Source: an uncultured bacterium
GTDB lineage: Bacteria > Acidobacteriota > UBA890
Direction of reading: 5' to 3'
Length of the DNA: 17,059 nt
NCBI GenBank assembly: GCA_937922775.1
Contig: CALAKE010000189.1
Location: forward strand, 1-17,059
The notes beneath the pieces were generated by a model, which saw only the letters and a program-made list of their open reading frames with translations, did not search any database and had not been told where the DNA came from. Position 1 is the stretch's first letter; the number at the start of each line of letters is the position of its first letter. Positions 7,216 through 13,422 of the stretch are shown here, piece by piece. A program made the position numbers and the translations under genes.

Positions 7216-7911
7216 ATGACAACTCTCATCGGATATCTCATTCCCATCGTCATCGCGGACATCGTCAATCCGGTCCTCCTCGCGGCAGTGGTCTACGCAT
7301 TAGCCAGCCGCCGCCCCTACGCGACATCGCTCTCCGTTCTGGCGGGGTGGTTCACGGTCTATCTGCTCGCCGGAGTGATTCTGGCCGAGACGATCGATTG
7401 GATCGCCGCCCGGTTGGCGAGTCCGGGGCCGATCGAGTTCAGCGTGCAGCTGGTGGTCGGTGTTCTTTCGTTGTGGGCCGGATTCGAGGCGGTTCGGTCG
7501 AGCTCGCCTCCCAAGAGGGCCGCCAGGAAGACCGAGTTCAACGAAAGCAGCAGCTTGGGAGTGGGGGCCGCCTTCATCCTCGGCGCCTCCATCAACCTCA
7601 TTGGGTTGCCGTTCGCCGTCCCCTACTTTGCTGCCGTCAACCAGATCGTCAAGGCCGATCCCGAATACGTAACCGGCCTGTTCGTGCTCATTCTGTACAA
7701 CCTGCTCTACATCCTGCCGTTCCTCGCAGTGATTGTCGTGCAGGCGATCTTCCGCGAGCAAAGCCGACCGTTGCTGGATTGGCTCAGCGCCTGGATGGAC
7801 CGCATCGGCAATGTCCTTTTGCCTGGTCTGCTCCTGCTGCTCGGCGGCGTACTCTTTCTCGACGCCCTCGTCTACTTCATCACCGGCGCACCGCTGATTC
7901 CGCAACAGTAG
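7216..7911 (+). CDS. GAP/Sap-family (LysE superfamily) six-helix membrane protein
   Basis: 231 aa with six predicted membrane segments at about 4-29, 38-58, 74-94, 114-140, 152-178 and 198-223, and a charged cytoplasmic loop (about 95-112) between helices 3 and 4. The start IADIVNPV carries the Asp/Asn-Pro signature in helix 1 seen in this family and in LysE-type exporters, and a loop SRRP follows helix 1 as in GAP/Sap proteins. Mycobacterial members are linked to cell-surface glycolipid export; the substrate here is unknown. The Shine-Dalgarno sequence is weak (GGAG only 2 nt from the ATG), so translation may depend on the preceding gene 66 bp upstream. Convergent with the small minus-strand gene at 7975. 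Confidence 0.8.
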   Translation: MTTLIGYLIPIVIADIVNPVLLAAVVYALASRRPYATSLSVLAGWFTVYLLAGVILAETIDWIAARLASPGPIEFSVQLVVGVLSLWAGFEAVRSSSPPKRAARKTEFNESSSLGVGAAFILGASINLIGLPFAVPYFAAVNQIVKADPEYVTGLFVLILYNLLYILPFLAVIVVQAIFREQSRPLLDWLSAWMDRIGNVLLPGLLLLLGGVLFLDALVYFITGAPLIPQQ

Positions 7912-7916
7912 TCGGA

Positions 7917-7961
7917 GGCGAGCGGTCGTTCGGCGTGGGAAGCACCGCCTTCAGGCTCGCC
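7917..7961. terminator. Weak inverted repeat in the convergent gap
   Basis: GGCGAGC at 7917-7923 and GCTCGCC at 7955-7961 are exact complements around a 31-nt loop, in the 63-bp gap between the convergent genes ending at 7911 and 7975. A bidirectional transcription end point is expected here, but the loop is long and there is no T-run, so support is weak. Confidence 0.2.
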
Positions 7962-7974
7962 CGACGTAACCCGG

Positions 7975-8166
7975 CTAGCTCTTCTCGCGACTGAAGATCA
8001 GATGGGTGTGCATTGCCAGCATCTCTCTATAAGCAGCTTTGAGATCCCAGCCTTGCGCTCCCTTCTCCGCCAGGATGCTCATCAATTTCTCTTCCCAGCT
8101 CTTTTTGAAGAATTCATCTCTAAAGCGATGTTTCATCCTGACATGGGCGAATTCATGCTGTTTCAT
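7975..8166 (-). CDS. Small DUF4177-like protein
   Basis: 63 aa from ATG 8166 (a GTG at 8169 is an equally possible start one codon earlier), with GGAG 5-8 nt upstream. The C-terminal half (KLMSILAEKGAQGWDLKA ... HTHLIFSREKS) matches the DUF4177 pattern: a helix, then 'lgaqGWeL', then a short strand ending 'hliFkRe'. Function unknown; these are small cytosolic alpha/beta proteins. It is clearly less GC-rich and richer in Lys, Phe and His than its neighbours, which may indicate a different origin. It lies 110 bp after the ADOP1 stop on the same strand, so could be the tail of that operon, though the gap is large. Confidence 0.65.
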   Translation of the reverse strand: MKQHEFAHVRMKHRFRDEFFKKSWEEKLMSILAEKGAQGWDLKAAYREMLAMHTHLIFSREKS

Positions 8167-8276
8167 CACGGTCGCTCCAGCGCGCTTTGCTCTTCGCTCT
8201 TGATGAGGACTTTTTCACGGTGGGCAGTGCCTCCTTTCGGGGAGCCGCAATTCACTCCGGTCGACATGGCCGGCCC

Positions 8277-11081
8277 CTACTCCGCTCTCAATGCCTCCAC
8301 AGGGTCGACCCGCGAAGCGCGCAAAATCGGCAAGGTGATCGCAGAAAACGCGACAGCCACCATCACGAACGCTGCCACGGTTACGTACAACGGGTTCAGC
8401 GCGTTGATGCCGTAGACCATGCTGCGCGTAATGGCCGCGGCGGCGAATGCACCGAGCCAGCCGAGCATCAGGCCGGGCCCCACTAGCCAGCATGCGCGCC
8501 CGATGAAGTGCAGGAACACGAGCTTTCTGTCCGCGCCCAGAGCCACACGCACGCCGATCTCGTGGGTGCGCTGCGTCACGGCGTACGACATGACGCCGTA
8601 GGTGCCCGCGATGATGAGGATCAGCGCCGTGCCCGCGAACAGCCCGACCAGCAGCATCGAGAAACGCCGCCGCCCGGTGCTGTCGTGCAGGATCTCTCCC
8701 ATCGTGTAGGGGGCTGCCATGGGGATTTCTTCGTCGATCTCCCGCACGACGTTGCGGATCATCCCGACGACCGAATCCGGATCGCCGTCGACCCGGACCA
8801 CTAGCCGCATCCCCCCTGCCGTCCCCCAAACCTCGGCCGTGTAGGGAAAATACATCTCCGGCAGAGCCCTTCGCTCGGCGCCCCACTGGCGCGTGTCCTC
8901 CACGACTCCGACGACACGGGCACGGTAGTACTCATTGGCTGTGCCAGGGCGCACCAGCTTGCCGAGAGGATCGTCGTCCGGCCACATCTCCTCGGCCATG
9001 GTGCGGTTGATCACCAGCGCCAACTCGCCCGGTAGCACGTCGAGATCTTCGGCGTGCGCCGTCTCGCGAGCGGCCGCACCCATGTCCAGGTCGGCCCGCG
9101 TGAGAGTGTGGCCGGCGAGGAGTGTGATCCCCATCGCCTCGTGGTAGCCATCGTCGACGAACGAATGCTCGACCAGGTGATACTGCTCTGTCGGGTCGAA
9201 GACCTCGTCATTGACGAGAACACCTCCATTGGTGCCACCGCGCAGCGGCAGCTTGTTGGTGATGCCTGCCTGGACGACTCCGGGCAACCCGCGCACTCTC
9301 TCGAGCAGGGTCTGATGGAAGGTACGTCGCTGGTGGATCTCCTCGTAGGCTGGACCACTGAGCGATATGCCCGCGGCAATGACCTGATCGGTGTCGAAGT
9401 TCAGGTCCTGGGAAATCACATTGAGGTAGCTGGCCCAAAGCAGCACGGCGACGTTCACCAGGATGAAACCGATAGCGACCTGTGCGGCGACCAGCGCCCC
9501 CAGGAGGCTGTTGCGCCTGCGGCTACCGCCGCGGCCGAGCCGTCCCTCCTTCAGCACGCCCACCAGATCGCTGCGCAATGTGAACAGAGCGGGAGCTAGT
9601 CCGAAGAGCACTCCGGTGGCAACGGTCACGATCGCGGCGAAGGTGAGAACCGCGGAGTCCACCCGGATGCCGTCAACGCGCGGGATGTTGTCCGGCAAAA
9701 TGGCGCGCAGCGCGTCCACTCCCCAGTAGGCCACAACCACGCCGGCCAGCCCACCGATGACAGAAAGGAACAAGCTCTCGGTCAACAGCTGGCGCACGAG
9801 ACGGCGCCGGCCGGCTCCCATCGAGGAACGAATAGCCAGCTCGGGCAACCTGCCCGTTCCTCGTGCCAGGAGCATGCTGGCCACGTTGGCACAGGCAATC
9901 AGCAGCACGAAGAACACGATCATGAGCAGAAAGACAAGGGTCGAGCTGATGCCCCCCAGCGTCCGCTGCATCATGGGCTCGACGTAGGCGTCGACAATGG
10001 CGTTGGTGTCCGGATAGGTCTCCCCGAGCTGCAACGCGATCCCGTGCAGCTCGGCATCCGCTTCCGGCTCCGCGATGCCGTCCGCGAGACGGGCAATTCC
10101 GCCGAACGAGTGGGAACCTCTCCCAGAGCCGTCGCGCGGTAGAACCAGCGGCGCCCAAATCTGGCTATCGTCGCGGCCACCCCATGGCGTCGGGAACTCG
10201 AACTCCTCGGGCATGATGGCGATGATCTCGTGTGGCTCGCCATTGATGTTGACCGCGCGGCCAACGACATCGTCTTCACCGCCGAACTGCCGCTGCCAGA
10301 GACCATGGCTGAGGATGACTACCCTCTCGTTTCCCTCGAACTCTTCATCCTCGGTGAAAAGCCTCCCCTCGGCCGGCGCGATGCCCAGCACGTTGAAAAG
10401 GCTCGCGGTAACGCGGTTACCGCGGATCCTGACCGGCTCACCCCCGCCCGCAAGGTTGAACCAGCGGTTAGCGAGGATGCCGATATCCTCGAGGGTTTCC
10501 GTCTGCTCTCGGATGTCGAGGTAATCGGGCCCGGTGAGGGGCTGGTACCAGCGCTCCTCGGGTGGCGTTTGCCACACGGCCACCAACCGTTCCGGCTCTG
10601 GGAAGGGCAATTCACGCAACACGACACCCTTGAGCACGGAGAAGATCGCCACGTTGCCGCCGATGCCTACGGCCAGCGTGAGCACGATCAGCGCGGAGAA
10701 GCCAGGCCGCCGGGCAATCTGTCTCAGTGCGAAGCGCAGGTCGTGTCCGAGCGTGTCGAACAAGTACCCGATGCCTCCAGTTTTGCTCGAGGACCGGCGC
10801 CCGCCACCTGGATCTCCAGACCCGCTCGCCGGCAAGCCTTTCACGCCGCTCACCCAGTAACGGTCGCGGCTGAACAGGCGGCCGAAAGACGAGCGGGAGG
10901 CCAGCCCTAGCGCGTTGCGCCAGTACCAGAGCTTCGCTCGCACCGCCGACTCGGCCTGGGCCCGCCGGGAGTGCTCCTCTGAGAAGTCGCCGAGAATCGA
11001 ATCGCGGAGAGTCCCATCGGGCAGACTGAGGCGGAGGAAGAGCCGTGGAAACAGGGGCGGGGGAATCGAGCGGCCGGTCAT
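8277..11081 (-). CDS. ADOP-type orphan ABC permease (MacB/FtsX-like), copy 1
   Basis: 934 aa. Layout: an N-terminal permease-prefix segment (about 10-60, with LRDSILGDFSEEH); a low-complexity linker (80-103); FtsX/MacB module 1 with helix 128-150 (RRPGFSALIVLTLAVGIGG), a MacB-like periplasmic core (about 155-375) and helices about 380-402, 432-458 and 480-500; then a second module from about 526 with its own core and three C-terminal helices, ending in 'RVDPVEALRAE', the usual tail of MacB-type permeases. No Walker A or signature motif is present, so the ATPase is absent or encoded elsewhere. This matches the acidobacterial duplicated orphan permease family. By analogy with MacB it may transmit force to a periplasmic partner rather than form a channel; the substrate is unknown. 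Its ATG overlaps the PadR1 stop (ATGA), indicating translational coupling and repression by PadR1. Confidence 0.93.
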   Translation of the reverse strand: MTGRSIPPPLFPRLFLRLSLPDGTLRDSILGDFSEEHSRRAQAESAVRAKLWYWRNALGLASRSSFGRLFSRDRYWVSGVKGLPASGSGDPGGGRRSSSKTGGIGYLFDTLGHDLRFALRQIARRPGFSALIVLTLAVGIGGNVAIFSVLKGVVLRELPFPEPERLVAVWQTPPEERWYQPLTGPDYLDIREQTETLEDIGILANRWFNLAGGGEPVRIRGNRVTASLFNVLGIAPAEGRLFTEDEEFEGNERVVILSHGLWQRQFGGEDDVVGRAVNINGEPHEIIAIMPEEFEFPTPWGGRDDSQIWAPLVLPRDGSGRGSHSFGGIARLADGIAEPEADAELHGIALQLGETYPDTNAIVDAYVEPMMQRTLGGISSTLVFLLMIVFFVLLIACANVASMLLARGTGRLPELAIRSSMGAGRRRLVRQLLTESLFLSVIGGLAGVVVAYWGVDALRAILPDNIPRVDGIRVDSAVLTFAAIVTVATGVLFGLAPALFTLRSDLVGVLKEGRLGRGGSRRRNSLLGALVAAQVAIGFILVNVAVLLWASYLNVISQDLNFDTDQVIAAGISLSGPAYEEIHQRRTFHQTLLERVRGLPGVVQAGITNKLPLRGGTNGGVLVNDEVFDPTEQYHLVEHSFVDDGYHEAMGITLLAGHTLTRADLDMGAAARETAHAEDLDVLPGELALVINRTMAEEMWPDDDPLGKLVRPGTANEYYRARVVGVVEDTRQWGAERRALPEMYFPYTAEVWGTAGGMRLVVRVDGDPDSVVGMIRNVVREIDEEIPMAAPYTMGEILHDSTGRRRFSMLLVGLFAGTALILIIAGTYGVMSYAVTQRTHEIGVRVALGADRKLVFLHFIGRACWLVGPGLMLGWLGAFAAAAITRSMVYGINALNPLYVTVAAFVMVAVAFSAITLPILRASRVDPVEALRAE

Positions 11082-11434
11082 CGGGAGCCTCCCGAGATCG
11101 TACCCTCGAGCCCTTCCGCGAGAGCGCCCAGAGCCTCCTGTGTGATGCGGAGCGCTTCCATTCCTGCCTCTGTGAGCGCGAAGCGTCGCTTCGGAGCCCC
11201 GCCACGCCCTTCATGAGAGGTGCCCCCGTCGATGTTCCACCCCAGCAACCCCTTCTTCTCTAGCCGGTTAAGGGTCGTGTAGAGGGCACCGCGCGACACG
11301 CTTCGTCCAGCGCTGTCTTCCAGCACGCGGGCCACATCGACTGCATGTGCTTCATCTTCGAGGCGTAGAATGGCAAGGAGGATCATCTGCTCCAGGTCCC
11401 CCAGAAAAGTTTTCTTGTAGCGACGGGCTGCCAT
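11078..11434 (-). CDS. PadR-family transcriptional repressor (PadR1)
   Basis: 118 aa from ATG 11434, with GGAGG 7 nt upstream; an in-frame GTG at 11455 lacks such a site. It has the winged-helix layout of the short PadR subfamily found beside ADOP permeases: GDLEQMILLAILRL (helix 1), recognition-helix region SVSRGALYTTLNRLEKKGLL (46-65), wing with HEGRGGAPKRRFALTEAG, then a C-terminal dimerisation helix (92-112). It lacks the longer C-terminal domain of classical PadR. It is a close paralogue of PadR2 at 15148, the helices and 'RGALY.TL.RLE' core lining up without gaps. It overlaps ADOP1 by 4 bp and is divergent from the metallo-hydrolase gene (81-bp gap). Likely autoregulatory through the site near 11489-11505. 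Confidence 0.93.
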   Translation of the reverse strand: MAARRYKKTFLGDLEQMILLAILRLEDEAHAVDVARVLEDSAGRSVSRGALYTTLNRLEKKGLLGWNIDGGTSHEGRGGAPKRRFALTEAGMEALRITQEALGALAEGLEGTISGGSR

Positions 11435-11488
11435 GTTCTGCCTCCGTGTGGTCACCAGTGGGAGCGTGTCAGAGTACGATAATTAGTC

Positions 11489-11505
11489 AGTGTCTACATT
11501 TTATA
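11489..11505 (-). promoter_or_regulatory. Candidate PadR1 operator/promoter in the 81-bp divergent gap
   Basis: On the minus strand TATAAA (11505-11500) runs into ATGTAGACACT; the 10-mer TGTAGACACT (11498-11489) differs by one base from TGTATACACT at the PadR2 promoter, and both are followed by GACTA. On the plus strand TATACT (11502-11507) could serve as a -10 for the metallo-hydrolase gene. No good -35 is seen for either direction. A repressor bound here could affect both genes. Confidence 0.4.
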
Positions 11506-11515
11506 CTGCCAGGTC

Positions 11516-12667
11516 TTGAAAAAGGTTGCAAGAGATTTGAAGAGATTCAAAGGAAGGGCGATCAGTGGGGGCTGGTTGGTGCTTGCCCTGCTCCTTATTG
11601 CGTCTGCCGATGTGGCGGCTTCCCGGTCCGTATTGGACGGCGGGCTACGGGCCGCGGGCCGCGACGCGATGCTCGTGCAGGATCCCGGGGCCGAGGTCGT
11701 CATCAGCGTAGAGCAATTAGCTGAGCACGTTCTGCTCGCGCGCGTAGGAGATCAGCCGGAAATCGGCCAGGTGATCCTCAACAACGTCGTGGCGATCGGC
11801 GCCTCGTCTGGAATCTCGGTGGTGGATACCGGCTACTTCCCACAATCTGCCTACCGACTCCGCGAGCTACTCGCTGACGCGCTTGCCAGCGAGAGCTTCG
11901 AGTACGTCGTCAACACGCATTGGCACTGGGACCATCACAACGGCAATCAGGCCTTCACGGACGCAGCTATCATCGCGCACGAGGGCATTGTCCCGGCACT
12001 GGAGCTATTCGAGAGGGACATTGACTCCTTTCTCGCGCAACGTCGTGAACGGCTGAGTGCATGGACACAGACACTCTCGTCGGCTGCCGAAGGTTCGCCG
12101 GAGGCGCTCGAGGCAAGAGGCTGGGCATTCGCCCACGCCAGGTTCTTGCAAGAGGTCGAGGCCGGCTACGAGGTCGTCTACCCGGATATCACCTTCACCG
12201 ATGCGTTGACGCTGCGCTTGCGCGACCTCGGAGAACCGCTCGACGTCGAGCTTCTCGCAATGCCATCGTTCCACTCTGATCACGACGTTCTAGTAGTGGT
12301 GCCCGATGAAGGGGTCGCGGCTTTGGGTGATCTCTTCTTCCCCGGCGAGGTTCCGCTCATCTCGACCGACTACGTGACAGATCTGTCCGCCTTCGTTCGC
12401 AGGATGTCGGAGATCCTCGCAGCCTATACTTCCGTCGATCTGTTCGTCCCGGGACATGGCCGCCTGATGAGCCGCGATGAGGTCGTTGTCATGGTGCGCT
12501 ACCTCGATGAAATCGTTCAGGCGGTGGAGGAGTGTCGAGCAGCCGATATGGACCTGACCGGGGCGAAGCGAGCCCTCTCCATCGAAAACAGGTTTCTCTT
12601 CATGCACGGTCTCGGCGACCCGGCCACTCACGAGGTGAACCTGGAGACCCTTTGGAATGGACTCTGA
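11516..12667 (+). CDS. Exported metallo-beta-lactamase-fold hydrolase
   Basis: 383 aa if started at TTG 11516; TTG 11537 is an alternative, and neither has a strong Shine-Dalgarno, so the start is unsure. A signal-peptide-like N-terminus (KRFKGR, then WLVLALLLIASADVAAS) follows both. The metal site is complete: THWHWDH (H135, H137, D139, H140), H253 in SFHSDHD, D272 in LGDLFFP, and H314 in VPGHG. The pattern HSDHDVLVVVP ... GDLFF resembles the SoxH/quinoprotein-relay-associated branch of the superfamily rather than clinical class B beta-lactamases. A helical insert (about 160-215) lies between the first and second metal motifs. Periplasmic hydrolysis of an unknown ester, thioester or amide is likely. 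It is head-to-head with PadR1-ADOP1 and on the same strand as the lipoprotein genes that follow after 153 bp. Confidence 0.88.
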   Translation: MKKVARDLKRFKGRAISGGWLVLALLLIASADVAASRSVLDGGLRAAGRDAMLVQDPGAEVVISVEQLAEHVLLARVGDQPEIGQVILNNVVAIGASSGISVVDTGYFPQSAYRLRELLADALASESFEYVVNTHWHWDHHNGNQAFTDAAIIAHEGIVPALELFERDIDSFLAQRRERLSAWTQTLSSAAEGSPEALEARGWAFAHARFLQEVEAGYEVVYPDITFTDALTLRLRDLGEPLDVELLAMPSFHSDHDVLVVVPDEGVAALGDLFFPGEVPLISTDYVTDLSAFVRRMSEILAAYTSVDLFVPGHGRLMSRDEVVVMVRYLDEIVQAVEECRAADMDLTGAKRALSIENRFLFMHGLGDPATHEVNLETLWNGL

Positions 12668-12731
12668 CAAGTCACGAGTCTCTCCAAGACTGATCGTCAG
12701 CTCAGACGTGCGACGCCCGGCTCGTGGTAGC

Positions 12732-12763
12732 TTGACACATACGCATAAATTGGATTGTGTAGT
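12732..12763 (+). promoter_or_regulatory. Possible promoter of the lipoprotein pair
   Basis: A perfect -35 consensus TTGACA lies at 12732-12737 in the 153-bp gap between the metallo-hydrolase and lipoprotein A. The -10 is weak: GATTGT at 12753-12758 (15-bp spacing) or TGTAGT at 12758-12763 (20-bp spacing). A 5-bp inverted repeat AGTCT/AGACT at about 12679-12693 just upstream might end the preceding transcript, but is too short to call. Confidence 0.35.
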
Positions 12764-12804
12764 CTTGTTTGTGTGCGGTGCAATTCTGTCCGGGCAAGGT
12801 GTTT

Positions 12805-12824
12805 GTCCGAGGAGGGATCCATGA
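12805..12824 (+). repeat. Leader/start repeat, copy A (identical to 13245-13264)
   Basis: Twenty identical bases, from GTCCGAGGAGGG through the start codon ATGA, occur at 12805-12824 and 13245-13264. Weaker similarity extends some 25 nt upstream (TTCTG.CCGGGC.AGG). The repeat holds the ribosome-binding site of each lipoprotein gene and marks them as a tandem duplication. Confidence 0.85.
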
Positions 12825-13141
12825 CTCGGCTTTTTGAGGGAAGGCCTTGGGTTCGCTCCGTAGCGATTGCGGTGGCCCTCTCCTTCTTGGGACTGGGAGT
12901 GATGAGCTGCGGCGGCGACACTCAGACCGAGCCGGACGACGCCGGCGGTGGACTCGTCATCGACGCTGACGGTAAGACACCGATTTGCCACTACCAGCAG
13001 GACATCGGTACTTGGACTTTGACGCGTCTTTCGCTGGAAGCGGCGCTCGAGCACCTAGCCAAGCACGATGATGCGGTGCCGGGTGGCCTCACGGCGATCA
13101 CAAAGACGCGACTCGACAGCCAGTGCAAGCGTGTCTCCTGA
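12821..13141 (+). CDS. Small lipoprotein A with CH...HxxxHD...C motif
   Basis: 106 aa from ATG 12821, with GGAGGG about 6 nt upstream; a longer frame from 12755 is rejected because it would bury the signal peptide. Residues 1-29 are a lipoprotein signal peptide (WVRSV n-region, hydrophobic core, lipobox VMSC; Met at -2 is unusual) with C30 as the lipidated residue. After an acidic, Gly-rich linker comes TPICHYQQ (C56-H57), then LEAALEHLAKHDD (H78, H82, D83) and C102. This spacing recalls the small 'ICHxP ... aHLaHGD ... C' segment found in many bacterial secreted proteins, whose function is unknown. C56-C102 may form a disulphide, and the His/Asp residues could bind metal; both are inference. 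Paralogue of lipoprotein B directly downstream. Confidence 0.8.
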   Translation: MTRLFEGRPWVRSVAIAVALSFLGLGVMSCGGDTQTEPDDAGGGLVIDADGKTPICHYQQDIGTWTLTRLSLEAALEHLAKHDDAVPGGLTAITKTRLDSQCKRVS

Positions 13142-13244
13142 CGTGGAGGCTTGATCGTTAGCGGAGCGGATGGGTAGGCGGGTCGAATCCGACTTGCGTG
13201 GCCGCTACTCGATGCGTGTTGTCTTCTGCCCGGGCGAGGCCCTC

Positions 13245-13264
13245 GTCCGAGGAGGGATCCATGA
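13245..13264 (+). repeat. Leader/start repeat, copy B (identical to 12805-12824)
   Basis: Second copy of the 20-nt segment described at 12805, again spanning the ribosome-binding site and start codon, 440 bp downstream of the first. Confidence 0.85.
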
Positions 13265-13422
13265 AACGGATTCTCAAGGAATATCTCTGGGTTCGCTCGG
13301 TGATGGTCGTGGCGATCATCACTCTCTGTGCACTGGCGGCAGTCGGGTGTACCAAAAACTCCTCGCCGACCGCACCGGAAGCAAATGCCGGCGGATCGGT
13401 TGTGACCTGGATGGCGGGTTAA
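13261..13422 (+). CDS. Very small lipoprotein B, truncated paralogue of A
   Basis: 53 aa from ATG 13261 with the same ribosome-binding site as its neighbour. The signal peptide (MKRILKEYLWVRSV, then a hydrophobic core) ends in lipobox AVGC, with the lipid-anchor Cys at residue 30, exactly as in lipoprotein A. WVRSV is identical, and the first mature residues (TAPEANAGGSVV versus TEPDDAGGGLV) still align. The CH...HxxxHD...C part is then missing: only 23 mature residues remain before TAA. This stop overlaps the stop of the convergent serine hydrolase gene, sharing TTAA at 13419-13422. It may be a decayed duplicate, or a real short lipopeptide; the intact start region and lipobox favour expression. 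Confidence 0.65.
   Translation: MKRILKEYLWVRSVMVVAIITLCALAAVGCTKNSSPTAPEANAGGSVVTWMAG

Noticed and set aside
12290..13054. 254-codon minus-strand frame across the metallo-hydrolase end and lipoprotein A
   Set aside because: It overlaps two supported plus-strand genes and their promoter gap and has no recognisable motif.
12815..13264. GGATCC palindromes in both lipoprotein leaders as mobile-element ends
   Set aside because: They are part of the conserved ribosome-binding-site leader; no transposase, terminal inverted repeats or target duplications are present.
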